Counted from the stretch's first letter, positions 1 to 7,164 are shown. The stretch is 10,477 bases of DNA from UMGS1279 sp045534095 (GCA_045534095.1 JAZSJA010000073.1:1-10477), one strand, 5' to 3'. The notes: a model not told the origin generated them from the letters alone. Made by a program: numbers and translations.

Positions 1-1
1 T

Positions 2-451
2 GCACAAAGGGTTAAAAAAATAGATATTAACACTAAAAATCTTTTGGATTATTATGAGATATTTCAAAAGGAAATTGTAAAAACCCATGAAAACGGCACC
101 AAATACGCCTATATTCAAAATTATATACAGCTTAAACCCCAATATAAAATAGCTAAACTCTCCATGGGATACGCTACCCATATATATGCCGGTATTGCGT
201 TAACCGAAAGGGCAAGGTATTATACCATTGACTCCAAAACCGAAAAGGTTATTTTAGATGACTATCTACCACCATCTACTACCTTTTTTTCCCACCGTTC
301 TACAAGGGGAGTAACCTTCTCTAATAACGGCGAATTCTTCACAGGAGATGAAGACGTTATAAATGCCGACGACATTGGGCAATATCTTATCACTTATGAG
401 GATTTAGTCTTTTTTGACGTAAAAGGCACCCTTTATATTGAATTAACATAA
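2..451 (+). CDS. Paralogous lipoprotein-type protein, 3' part only
   Basis: This is the C-terminal 149 residues of a gene that begins before the window. The frame is open to the left edge and its first codons (AQRVKKIDINTKNLLDYYEI) align with the interior of both neighbouring proteins (IKIDKNNILDYFEI, IEINTYNLLDYFEI). The TTG at 44 is therefore an internal Leu codon, not a start. The end of the protein (YEDLVFFDVKGTLYIEL) matches the family's closing strand, E[DN] followed by GTL[CY]. I do not recognise the family from any named domain. By analogy with its neighbours the missing part should hold a signal peptide and a lipobox Cys. The next gene starts 15 nt downstream, so they probably form one operon. 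Homology to the neighbours is well supported; function is unknown. Confidence 0.8.
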   Translation, partial: AQRVKKIDINTKNLLDYYEIFQKEIVKTHENGTKYAYIQNYIQLKPQYKIAKLSMGYATHIYAGIALTERARYYTIDSKTEKVILDDYLPPSTTFFSHRSTRGVTFSNNGEFFTGDEDVINADDIGQYLITYEDLVFFDVKGTLYIELT

Positions 452-466
452 AAGAGGTTTTTAAAA

Positions 467-1714
467 ATGAGAAAAGCTGCTGCAATATTGCTTGCATTTT
501 GTTTTGTCATTACGCTTTGTTCCTGCAGTAAGGCAAATGATGAAAAATACAAAGTCCTTATAGAAGCACTGGAAAATAAGGATCTACCCAAAGCGTATGC
601 TGAATATTATGCTGTAACCGCACAAAAGCGCTATGAGTACCATGATAAGCTGGAAAAGGAATACAAAAATAAGGTTACTGAAATTAAAATTGATAAAAAC
701 AATATTTTGGATTATTTTGAGATTGTTGATATAGAAAATCCACAGTACAATGATTTCAGCGAAATTGAGATGGTTTTTATAGATGCGATACTCCGTTTAA
801 AGGAAGGCTATACCCTTGCCGATTCTACAATATGCCCTACAGAAATAACTATTAATTTTACGGCAACAGAAATGATTAGGCTGTATGAACTTGATACCGA
901 AAACGGCGTTTTCACACTAAAGGACTACATTTCCGCCAATGATGTTTTCAAAACTACCTTCGATTCTGAAGAAACCGTAACCGGCAAAACTACCACTCTT
1001 TGCTCTCCAAGGCAGTGGGGAAGCTCCTCCGAAGGCACTGATATACACATAGTTGAGGACATAGAAATAACCAAAGCAGACGGCACGTTATGCCTCTTGA
1101 GCGGCGAAGAAAACACCGATTCTAATGATGATGATAAATATAAGCTCTTGCTTGAAGCCCTTGAAAAAAAGGATATATACACCGCCTACAATCAGTTTAA
1201 TCTTCTTACCGAAAACGCCCGTAAAAAGCACGCTTTAAAAATGGCTGAAGAATACAAAAAAGCTGCTGTTGCCATTGAAATAAACACATATAATTTATTA
1301 GATTACTTTGAAATTGTTAATCTGGAGGACCGCAGAGTTAATGATTTTGGTGAAACCGAAATGGTTTTTGTAAAAACTTCATTGCGGTTAAAAAAGGAAT
1401 ATACACTTGCCAATTCAGATGATGCACCTACCGAAATCACCGCATCCTTCATAGCAACAGAAACATCAAGAATATATTATCTTGACCCTAAAAGCGGCAA
1501 ATTCACCCTTAAAGGGTATGCACCGTATGCAAAAGAAATGGAACGAGAACGAGTGTTTAACGATATAGTAATAACCGAAAGACTGACCGAAATTGGAACC
1601 CCCACAGCCGCCGGACACAGTTCGGATTATTCGTTTGTACGCTTGTATGAGGATGTTCAGGTTGCCAACGCAAGCGGAACATTATATTTAGTTAATTATG
1701 AGGGCCTAAAATGA
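467..1714 (+). CDS. Two-domain lipoprotein of an unrecognised family
   Basis: The protein has 415 residues. The N terminus is a type II (lipoprotein) signal peptide with lipobox L17-C-S-C20, so C20 is the predicted lipidated residue and the protein should be anchored on the outside of the membrane. Two tandem copies of one domain follow, about residues 26-211 and 224-410. Each opens with a helix (KYKVLIEALENKD and KYKLLLEALEKKD), then has EYK[NK] followed by I[KE]I, a LDYFEIV block (81-87 and 278-284), an EMVF strand, LR[LK]K..YTLA[DN]S, PTEIT, and a closing E-D-x(8-9)-GTL[CY]L strand. They are joined by a short Ser/Asp/Glu-rich linker (212-223) with no second signal sequence. The ribosome site AAAGAGG (451-457) lies 9 nt before the ATG. 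The stop overlaps the next start by 4 nt (ATGA), indicating translational coupling. The family and its ligand are unknown to me; no catalytic motif is evident. Confidence 0.85.
   Translation: MRKAAAILLAFCFVITLCSCSKANDEKYKVLIEALENKDLPKAYAEYYAVTAQKRYEYHDKLEKEYKNKVTEIKIDKNNILDYFEIVDIENPQYNDFSEIEMVFIDAILRLKEGYTLADSTICPTEITINFTATEMIRLYELDTENGVFTLKDYISANDVFKTTFDSEETVTGKTTTLCSPRQWGSSSEGTDIHIVEDIEITKADGTLCLLSGEENTDSNDDDKYKLLLEALEKKDIYTAYNQFNLLTENARKKHALKMAEEYKKAAVAIEINTYNLLDYFEIVNLEDRRVNDFGETEMVFVKTSLRLKKEYTLANSDDAPTEITASFIATETSRIYYLDPKSGKFTLKGYAPYAKEMERERVFNDIVITERLTEIGTPTAAGHSSDYSFVRLYEDVQVANASGTLYLVNYEGLK
542..1696 (+). repeat. Two tandem copies of the lipoprotein domain within one gene
   Basis: Bases 542-1099 and 1136-1696 encode the two homologous domains of the preceding protein. 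Shared landmarks occur in the same order: the KYK-LL-EAL helix, LDYFEIV, EMVF, LRLK-YTLA, PTEIT, and the ED...GTL strand. The copies are clearly diverged, so the repeat is visible mainly at protein level. It is the fused equivalent of the single-domain genes on either side. Confidence 0.8.
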
Positions 1715-2394
1715 AAAAAAGATTCTTAAGTTTAATATGTTTATTTGTAACTTTATCCATATTCCTTTGTGGCTGCTACAGTAAATACGACGACCTGATA
1801 AATGCCATTGAAGAGGGCGATTTTCCCAAAGCTGAAAGCGAATTTGCCTTCATAAAAGGGGAAATAATGGCAGAAGAAAATGCAAACAGCAGCAATGGGG
1901 ATAAAACCTCAGCCGATTCAAATGAAGCATCCGGTAATGAAGCAATTAAACCCCAAGTCAAGGTCATAGCCATTAACACAGATAACTTCTTTGACTACTT
2001 TTATATTGAAAAAAAGAAGGTGCCCTATATTACCGACTCGGGCAAGACAATTATGCTTAATCTGCCTTCATACATAACTCTTAAAAAGGACTATATCCTT
2101 GCCGATTCCTACACCGATGTCCGAACCCAAATTGCCATTGAATTTTTAGCCGAATTCACCTACAGATATTGTGTTGCAGATGAAAATTTCAGAGAAGTAT
2201 TGGAGGTTGGTGAGCCTTATGAATTCCAGTACGACGAACCCGAGCATAAAACTATGACCATTTCTGCCGAACGCACCTCAGTATACGCAAAAGGTATGGC
2301 GGGTTCTGCTATTGGCGACCGTCACATTAATCATGTTTTTGAAAATTTTGAAATCCTTCGTGCTATAGGCACCCTCTGTATTGTTGACAAATAA
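1711..2394 (+). CDS. Single-domain lipoprotein, paralogue of the upstream genes
   Basis: The protein has 227 residues and a lipoprotein signal peptide ending in lipobox L19-C-G-C22. The mature part starts with the same helix as its paralogues (KYDDLINAIEEGDFPKA). A low-complexity Asn/Ser/Glu insert (about 55-82) follows. It then shows the family's AINTDNFFDYFYI block (87-99), ITLKKDYILADS (122-133) and the closing strand ENFEILRAIGTLCIV (211-225). Translation is coupled to the upstream gene through an ATGA overlap, with GAGGG (1700-1704) as ribosome site inside the upstream coding region. A 105-bp AT-rich gap with no convincing terminator separates it from the serpin gene, so read-through is possible. 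The function is unknown; an extracytoplasmic anchored location is well supported. Confidence 0.83.
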   Translation: MKKRFLSLICLFVTLSIFLCGCYSKYDDLINAIEEGDFPKAESEFAFIKGEIMAEENANSSNGDKTSADSNEASGNEAIKPQVKVIAINTDNFFDYFYIEKKKVPYITDSGKTIMLNLPSYITLKKDYILADSYTDVRTQIAIEFLAEFTYRYCVADENFREVLEVGEPYEFQYDEPEHKTMTISAERTSVYAKGMAGSAIGDRHINHVFENFEILRAIGTLCIVDK

Positions 2395-2445
2395 AATTAT
2401 GATAATTATAATAAATTCGAAAGATTATGGAACCTTTTTAAATTT

Positions 2446-2476
2446 TTGACGGTATTATTTATAGAAAGGCTAAACT
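2446..2476 (+). promoter_or_regulatory. Possible promoter for the serpin gene
   Basis: TTGACG (2446-2451) is a good -35, and TAAACT (2471-2476) lies 19 bp further on as a -10. The spacing is longer than ideal. An alternative pair, TTTAAA (2437-2442) and TATAGA (2460-2465), overlaps it with a 17-bp spacer. The location, 24 nt before the serpin start and after a terminator-free gap, is sensible, but the serpin may also be read from the upstream operon. Confidence 0.3.
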
Positions 2477-2499
2477 CGATAAAGAAAGGAAATAAAGCT

Positions 2500-3804
2500 A
2501 TGAAAAAACAAATTCTAAGCATCATTAGTTTAATTTTAGTTTTAACAATAACAATTTGCGGTTGCAATAAACAAATGGATACCGAAAATTCATCTTCATC
2601 GGAAAATATAAACCTTTCTTCCAATACCGACACTTCTAATAAAGCAGCTACAAAAACCATTAATTTAACAAAGGAAATTACCAAAAACAAGGTTGATGGT
2701 AAAAACGCAGACAACAATTTCATAAATACCCAAGCAAATTTCGCTGTTAATTTATTTAAGCAGTCTGTTAATGCTAATAAAAATCAAAATATTCTTATTT
2801 CTCCCCTTTCTGCAGAGATTGTTTTATCAATGGCCTTTAATGGTGCTGAGGGTGAAACAAAAAAAGAATTTGAAAAACTGATGGGCGGATTAACCACCGA
2901 ACAAATCAACAAATATCTTTATAGTTATATAAACAGCCTAGATGATTCAAAAATAAAACTTAATATTGAAAATTCTATATGGATACGAAATGGATTGCAA
3001 GTTAAAGAAGATTTTTTAAAGATAAATAAAAACTACTATAATGCAGATATATTCAGCACTAATTTTAGCGCAGATACAGTTGATGATATAAACAATTGGG
3101 CAAGTGATAAAACAAATGGTATTATAAAGGACCTTTTGTCTTATAATGATATTGACAAAAACACCGCTATGTGCCTTGTAAATGCACTGCTTTTTGATGC
3201 AGATTGGCAAGAAATATATTCACATTCTGATGCCATACAAACTTTTACAAATATAAATGGAGAAGAAAAAACTGTTCAGACTTTAAAAGCTCTTTCTTCT
3301 TTTTATTACGATGATGGCAAGGCAACAGGCTTTAATAAAAATTATACAGGTGAAAATTTCAGTTTTGTTACATTACTTCCAAATAAAGATGTAAACATAA
3401 ACGATTACATAAATGGACTTACCGGTAAGGAGCTTTTAAAAACCCTTAATAATCCGATGAATGTTTTTGCTAATACCCAAATGCCTGAATTTAGCTATGA
3501 CTATAACTGTGATATGGTAAAAATCTTATCTGATTTAGGTTTACCCTCTGCTTTTAATTCAGCAAAAGCGAATTTTGAAAAAATTAGTTGTAATTTATAT
3601 ATAAATAAATTCATTCATAAAACAAAAATTTCAGTTAATGAGGTTGGCACAAAAGCTGCAGCTGCCAGTGCCGCTACTATGAACAAATCCGCTGCACTTC
3701 CCAAGGAATATGAAGTTATAATCGATAGACCTTTTGTTTATATGATAATTGATAATAAAACCAATCTACCTATTTTTATGGGTGCGGTTATGGATGTTGA
3801 ATAA
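2500..3804 (+). CDS. Membrane-anchored serpin (serine protease inhibitor), lipoprotein
   Basis: I place the start at the ATG at 2500, giving 434 residues. It follows AAAGAAAGGA (2481-2490) and begins a lipoprotein signal peptide with lipobox I19-C-G-C22; the 18 extra codons upstream are not signal-like. A Ser/Asn/Thr-rich linker (23-70) is followed by a full serpin fold (about 75-434). Recognisable segments are NILISPLSAEIVLSMAFNGA (97-116), INNWASDKTNGIIKDLL (197-213), LVNALLFDADW (226-236), and the core signature VIIDRPFVYMI (406-416). The reactive-loop hinge E381-V-G-T384-K-AAAA-S390 has the small residues needed for inhibitory insertion. Serpins trap serine (and some cysteine) proteases as covalent complexes. 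Known gut Clostridia serpins (siropins of Eubacterium siraeum) inhibit neutrophil elastase and proteinase 3. From hinge to RPF the loop is 3 residues longer than in alpha-1-antitrypsin, so the P1 residue (around K396-L400) cannot be fixed from sequence. Identification is firm; the target protease is unknown. Confidence 0.95.
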   Translation: MKKQILSIISLILVLTITICGCNKQMDTENSSSSENINLSSNTDTSNKAATKTINLTKEITKNKVDGKNADNNFINTQANFAVNLFKQSVNANKNQNILISPLSAEIVLSMAFNGAEGETKKEFEKLMGGLTTEQINKYLYSYINSLDDSKIKLNIENSIWIRNGLQVKEDFLKINKNYYNADIFSTNFSADTVDDINNWASDKTNGIIKDLLSYNDIDKNTAMCLVNALLFDADWQEIYSHSDAIQTFTNINGEEKTVQTLKALSSFYYDDGKATGFNKNYTGENFSFVTLLPNKDVNINDYINGLTGKELLKTLNNPMNVFANTQMPEFSYDYNCDMVKILSDLGLPSAFNSAKANFEKISCNLYINKFIHKTKISVNEVGTKAAAASAATMNKSAALPKEYEVIIDRPFVYMIIDNKTNLPIFMGAVMDVE

Positions 3805-3812
3805 TTTAAAAC

Positions 3813-3842
3813 GGCTTGTTGCTTTAAGTTTAGCAACAAGCC
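3813..3842. terminator. Intrinsic terminator between convergent genes
   Basis: A perfect 11-bp stem GGCTTGTTGCT / AGCAACAAGCC (3813-3823 and 3832-3842) with an 8-nt loop is followed on the + strand by a T-rich run (TTTCGGTTTATTTTATTT). It lies 8 nt after the serpin stop and 7 nt after the stop of the - strand LysR gene, so it probably serves both. The - strand T-tract is shorter. Confidence 0.85.
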
Positions 3843-3849
3843 TTTCGGT

Positions 3850-4743
3850 TTATTTTATTTCGGGTCTTACTTTTTTAAGCATCTCTATAAGTTCAACCAT
3901 AAAGGGAGTTACCCAACGGTCTTTATGGCAGAGAACCTGACTATAATAGTTTTCTGTAAGTTCGTTTATATCTAGCTTAACTAAATTTCCCTTTTCAATT
4001 TCATCTATAACAAGGTATTCAGGTAAAAACGCAACACCCATTCCTTTTTTCACAAGTTCAATGATAACCAAAACGTTATCAACCTCTATCCAATCGTCTA
4101 CCGCCGCATTACGTTCAGAGGCAAGCTTGGCAAGGATTGAATAATACATACCCTCACGCTCGGTTATTATAAATTTCTGTTTGAATATATTATCTATTGA
4201 TATGCTTTTGCCGATTTCTTTTTCATAATTGGTTCCACTTACAAAAGCTGAATTTTCCTTTCGGGCGTAGTGGCATTTTAAATCGGGGTCGGTGTTTTTA
4301 ATTTTCGATACATACAAAAGGTCTAAATTATTTTGTCGCAGCTGCTCTAAAAGGTCAACAGTATGTCCCGAACGGATTCGCAAATCCACGTTTTTGAAAT
4401 TCGCTTTAAACTCGGGTATTAAATCCTTGAAAACCGAAATCAAAAGGGATTCCGAAACGCCTACCCTTAAAACTCCCTTGATATCCTTTGAATCGGCATT
4501 TAGATTTTCTGCCCTTTCGCTAACAAGCAAAAGCTCGTATGCGATTTTTAAAAAACGCTCACCCATCACCGTAAGGGAAATACGTTTTCCTATTCTATCA
4601 AAAAGAGAGTAGCCAAGCTCCTTTTCAAGTTGTTTAATCTGTGCCGTTACGGTCGATTGAACATAATTAAGCTTTTCTGCCGCCTTGGTAAAGCTTTTAA
4701 GCTCGGCAACACGCACAAAGGTTTTAACGTTTCGAATATCCAT
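3850..4743 (-). CDS. LysR-family transcriptional regulator
   Basis: This is a DNA-binding regulator of 297 residues, the usual length for the family. The N-terminal winged helix-turn-helix (1-60) has the family pattern: MDIRNVKTFVRVAELKSFT at the start, AAEKLNYVQSTVTAQIKQLE around 21-40, then LGYSLFDR. A periplasmic-binding-protein-like effector domain starts near LRVGVSESLL and fills the rest. I chose the ATG at 4743 rather than the one at 4749 because GAGG (4751-4754) is 7 nt from the former and only 1 nt from the latter, and because family members typically start MDIR. The effector and targets are unknown. There is no divergently transcribed neighbour, which is the usual clue to the target of a LysR regulator. 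It is convergent with the serpin gene, and nothing in the sequence links it to serpin control. Confidence 0.93.
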   Translation of the reverse strand: MDIRNVKTFVRVAELKSFTKAAEKLNYVQSTVTAQIKQLEKELGYSLFDRIGKRISLTVMGERFLKIAYELLLVSERAENLNADSKDIKGVLRVGVSESLLISVFKDLIPEFKANFKNVDLRIRSGHTVDLLEQLRQNNLDLLYVSKIKNTDPDLKCHYARKENSAFVSGTNYEKEIGKSISIDNIFKQKFIITEREGMYYSILAKLASERNAAVDDWIEVDNVLVIIELVKKGMGVAFLPEYLVIDEIEKGNLVKLDINELTENYYSQVLCHKDRWVTPFMVELIEMLKKVRPEIK

Positions 4744-4781
4744 AAACATACCTCGAATTCGCTTTTTCGATAAATAATATC

Positions 4782-4792
4782 ACAAAATTTGT
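4782..4792. promoter_or_regulatory. Small palindrome in the LysR gene leader
   Basis: The 11-bp symmetric sequence ACAAAATTTGT lies just downstream of the predicted LysR transcription start, between the -10 box and the ribosome site. LysR proteins often bind AT-rich dyads near their own promoters, so autoregulation is conceivable. In such AT-rich DNA a dyad of this length can occur by chance. Confidence 0.2.
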
Positions 4793-4803
4793 ATTACACA
4801 TAA

Positions 4804-4832
4804 ATTATAGTGCTTTTCAGCAAAAAAGTAAA
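4804..4832 (-). promoter_or_regulatory. Predicted sigma-A promoter of the LysR gene
   Basis: On the - strand, TTTACT (4827-4832) is the -35 and TATAAT (4804-4809) is a consensus -10, with a 17-bp spacer. The predicted start is near 4797, leaving a leader of about 55 nt before the chosen ATG. Confidence 0.6.
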
Positions 4833-4843
4833 GAGATTTCTGC

Positions 4844-4882
4844 AAAAAAATACGGAAGAAGTTAACAAAAACTTCATCCGTA
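4844..4882 (-). terminator. Intrinsic terminator of the deacetylase gene
   Basis: A 13-bp stem with one A-A mismatch (arms 4870-4882 and 4851-4863, loop 4864-4869) is followed on the - strand by seven T residues (4844-4850). It begins 12 nt after the deacetylase stop. It separates that gene from the LysR promoter immediately downstream. The + strand side is also T-rich. Confidence 0.88.
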
Positions 4883-4894
4883 TTTTAATTTATT

Positions 4895-5956
4895 TTAATT
4901 GTTTACGCCGTGATGGAAGACAGGACTGGAGGTGGTTAAGGCTTCAAAGCGGTAACCTTGTGCCCTTAAATAGCTGATTATTTCGGGCAATGCCTCAACC
5001 GTTGTTTTCTTGGCACTGGAGTCATGCATTAAAACGCATATATCTCCACGACCTTTAGCACCGGATTTTATACTGTTTAAAATCTTCTTTTTGGAAACAT
5101 TGTTGCCTGTAGCGTCGGAGGAATCAACGTTCCAATCCACATAAACGTAGCCTTTATCCTGAACCTTTTTAGTAAGCCTTGTCATAATACCTTTATTATG
5201 CTCTCTGCTTGCTGTATTACTGCTACCGCCCGGGAAACGAATGATTTTTGAATCAACACCCGTAATTTTTTTAACCTTGGCAGCAATTGCGTTTAAATCA
5301 TTAAAATAGGCCTTTTCGCTTTTATAAATTTTAGAATAATCGTGATTGTTTGCGTGAAGTGCAACGGTATGCCCTTCCTTATGGATTCGCTCCACATAGC
5401 TTAAATTTGACGTGCTTATAACAAAAAAAGTTGCCTTTGCATTAGCCTCTTTTAAAACGTTTAATATTTTTAAGGTGTTATCTGAGGGGCCATCGTCAAA
5501 GGTTAAATAACAAACCTTACCGCCTTTGTTGGGGGCATTAAGATTTGAAACGTCTATTTTTTCATCAGCCGTTTTTTTATCATCAGGTTTTTTATTATCA
5601 TTATCCTCTTTTTTATTAGCCTCAGAGCTTACGTCATTTTTAGAGGAAGTGATATTTTGACCAATTTGCTTTATGCTTGATATTTCGCTTTCAAGCACAT
5701 TGATTTTTGAATTTAAACCATCGATTTCTTTTTGCTGATTAGAAATTTTTGCTTCATTTTCCGCATTTTTTAACTCGAGTGCCTTTTTCTCAGATTCAAG
5801 AGATTTAATAACACTATTTTTAGTGCTATTGATTTTTTCCGCCTCTGAGGTAGCCGAAGTATATTCAACGCCAAAAATAACGGCAGCCAAAACAACAACT
5901 AGCAAAAAAGATAATGCCACTAAAAAGTTGCGGTTATTATAAAATTTTCTTGGCAT
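4895..5956 (-). CDS. Membrane-anchored polysaccharide deacetylase (NodB family) with coiled coil
   Basis: The protein has 353 residues. A short basic N terminus and one membrane segment (about 11-30) are followed by a predicted coiled coil (about 35-98), a Lys/Asp/Glu-rich linker (105-137), and a C-terminal NodB domain (about 145-340). The family motifs are all present: TFDDGP (152-157, catalytic base and metal Asp), H201-ANN-H205 (metal His pair), RFPGG (240-244), DWNVDSSDA (274-282), and LMHD (309-312, catalytic His). Enzymes of this class remove N-acetyl groups from peptidoglycan or other cell-surface GlcNAc polymers, often giving lysozyme resistance. The anchor and stalk place the domain on the outside of the membrane. 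The ribosome site AAGGAGAG (5963-5970) is 6 nt from the ATG. It is a single-gene unit with its own promoter and terminator. Peptidoglycan as substrate is inference. Confidence 0.93.
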   Translation of the reverse strand: MPRKFYNNRNFLVALSFLLVVVLAAVIFGVEYTSATSEAEKINSTKNSVIKSLESEKKALELKNAENEAKISNQQKEIDGLNSKINVLESEISSIKQIGQNITSSKNDVSSEANKKEDNDNKKPDDKKTADEKIDVSNLNAPNKGGKVCYLTFDDGPSDNTLKILNVLKEANAKATFFVISTSNLSYVERIHKEGHTVALHANNHDYSKIYKSEKAYFNDLNAIAAKVKKITGVDSKIIRFPGGSSNTASREHNKGIMTRLTKKVQDKGYVYVDWNVDSSDATGNNVSKKKILNSIKSGAKGRGDICVLMHDSSAKKTTVEALPEIISYLRAQGYRFEALTTSSPVFHHGVNN

Positions 5957-5984
5957 ATGGCACTCTCCTTTTTTGTTCTACTAC

Positions 5985-6018
5985 ATTATAGTTTACCACA
6001 TTTTTTTGACTATGTAAA
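5985..6018 (-). promoter_or_regulatory. Predicted promoter of the deacetylase gene
   Basis: On the - strand, TTTACA (6013-6018) and TAAACT (5990-5995) are separated by 17 bp, the same arrangement as upstream of the UPF0237 gene. A consensus TATAAT (5985-5990) overlaps by one base and could instead pair with TAGTCA (6007-6012) at 16 bp. Either choice places the start about 20-30 nt before the ATG. Confidence 0.55.
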
Positions 6019-6053
6019 ATTAAAAATAATTACAAAAACATTACATTTTTTAA

Positions 6054-7100
6054 TTATTTAACAATAATTCTTAACACGTTTGAAACACGCCAAGAGTTTT
6101 CATACTGATTTTCGCCAAATTTTCTGCCGTAAAGATATGCGTTTGCGGCATAGGAAATTTGGGGAATTACTGCATCGTGAGTACCTGTTTCATCGGTATA
6201 TGATGCCAAAATTTCATTATAATAGGCACTGTGAAGATGCCCGCAGAAAATACCCTTTATAACGTCGGCACTGGAGCAAATAAGGTTGTAGGTTTTTTTG
6301 TTTTGCTCACTCATAGCTTCAAATCGGCAAAGCCAACTGCCGCCGTTGTAAAAATTATCCAACTCGCGGTTAAGCGCCCAATATGGTGTTGCTTCAGCGT
6401 CGTCAGGATTACCGGTAGTGATAGGCTCATGCTCAAAAACAAGGAGTTTTCTCCCCTCTTTTCTTGCGGACTCAATCTCTGCCTTTAATTTTTCATAAAC
6501 GTAATCGCTGTATCCGGGAGGAGTGTTGTTAAGAGCAACAAGAGTTAACTTTTCACCCAAGGTACGGGTTGCGAAGTGAATATCGTGAGGCCAGATAGTT
6601 TGCAAAATTGCATAACGCTCGGCATGGGAGAGTTTATCGGGCTTATTAGTTTGCATCTCTTTAGTTATATCGTGATTGGCAACGCAGGAAAGCACGGTTG
6701 GGTCGCGGTCGTAAATGTGCTTTTTCACAATTTCCATTGCACCGTGGGAGAGAAAATCCAAGGTATCTCCGCCAACAACGGTAGCGTCCATATGCTCGCA
6801 AACGTCCATTGCGGCAATAATAACAGGCAGAGTTTCCCCATGCTTTAACCATTGGCGACACTCATAAGTATATGCCAATTCTTCATCCTGCATATCTGTT
6901 TCGTCACAAAAATTTATATGGGAATCGGCAAAAAAACCGACTTCAAAGGGTTCGTCAAACAGACCTAAATCCAAATGATATTCACCGATTATCTGACCGG
7001 TTGTTTCGAGCTTATAAAATTCAATTATATCATCTCTAACCCCTTCAATTTTAGTGCGAGGTTGGGAGAAAAACTGCTCTCTTTTTTGCTTTTTAGCCAT
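6054..7100 (-). CDS. Calcineurin-like metallophosphoesterase, cytosolic
   Basis: The protein has 348 residues from the ATG at 7100, which follows AAGGAG (7110-7115) by 9 nt. A longer frame reaching 7169 would begin inside the predicted promoter, so I reject it. The metallophosphoesterase ligand motifs appear in order: FADSH (D59, H61), GGDTLD (D112), ANHD (N142, H143; Ala replaces the usual Gly of GNH), FEHEP (H224), and GHLHS (H288, H290). This is a complete two-metal site for phosphoester hydrolysis. There is no signal peptide or membrane segment, so the enzyme should act in the cytosol. The substrate cannot be deduced. It lies downstream of the UPF0237-UPF0210 pair but has its own -35/-10. 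No GC-rich terminator is seen after it. Confidence 0.9.
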   Translation of the reverse strand: MAKKQKREQFFSQPRTKIEGVRDDIIEFYKLETTGQIIGEYHLDLGLFDEPFEVGFFADSHINFCDETDMQDEELAYTYECRQWLKHGETLPVIIAAMDVCEHMDATVVGGDTLDFLSHGAMEIVKKHIYDRDPTVLSCVANHDITKEMQTNKPDKLSHAERYAILQTIWPHDIHFATRTLGEKLTLVALNNTPPGYSDYVYEKLKAEIESARKEGRKLLVFEHEPITTGNPDDAEATPYWALNRELDNFYNGGSWLCRFEAMSEQNKKTYNLICSSADVIKGIFCGHLHSAYYNEILASYTDETGTHDAVIPQISYAANAYLYGRKFGENQYENSWRVSNVLRIIVK

Positions 7101-7126
7101 AACGCTATACTCCTTAAATATTGAAA

Positions 7127-7164
7127 ATATCCTGATTTCAAGTTTACACCCAAAAACAGGATAT
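7127..7164. repeat. Inverted repeat straddling the phosphoesterase -10 box
   Basis: The arms ATATCCTG (7127-7134) and CAGGATAT (7157-7164) form a perfect 8-bp inverted repeat with 22 bp between them. The arm centres are 30 bp apart, close to three helical turns. On the - strand one arm abuts the -35 box (sharing one base) and the other covers the predicted transcription start. This is the geometry of an operator. Alternatively it could fold into a weak hairpin in read-through RNA from the UPF0210 gene. Confidence 0.5.

Noticed and set aside
44..451. Complete small gene starting at the TTG at 44
   Set aside because: The frame is open to the window edge and the upstream codons align with the paralogues, so this is the 3' part of a longer gene.
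2406..2723. A - strand frame crossing the serpin 5' end
   Set aside because: It is hydrophobic because it is antisense to Asn/Lys-rich coding sequence; it has no ribosome site and overlaps the serpin signal peptide region.
6080..6861. Open frames opposite or offset to the metallophosphoesterase gene
   Set aside because: The phosphoesterase frame carries all catalytic motifs in order; the others have no recognisable features.
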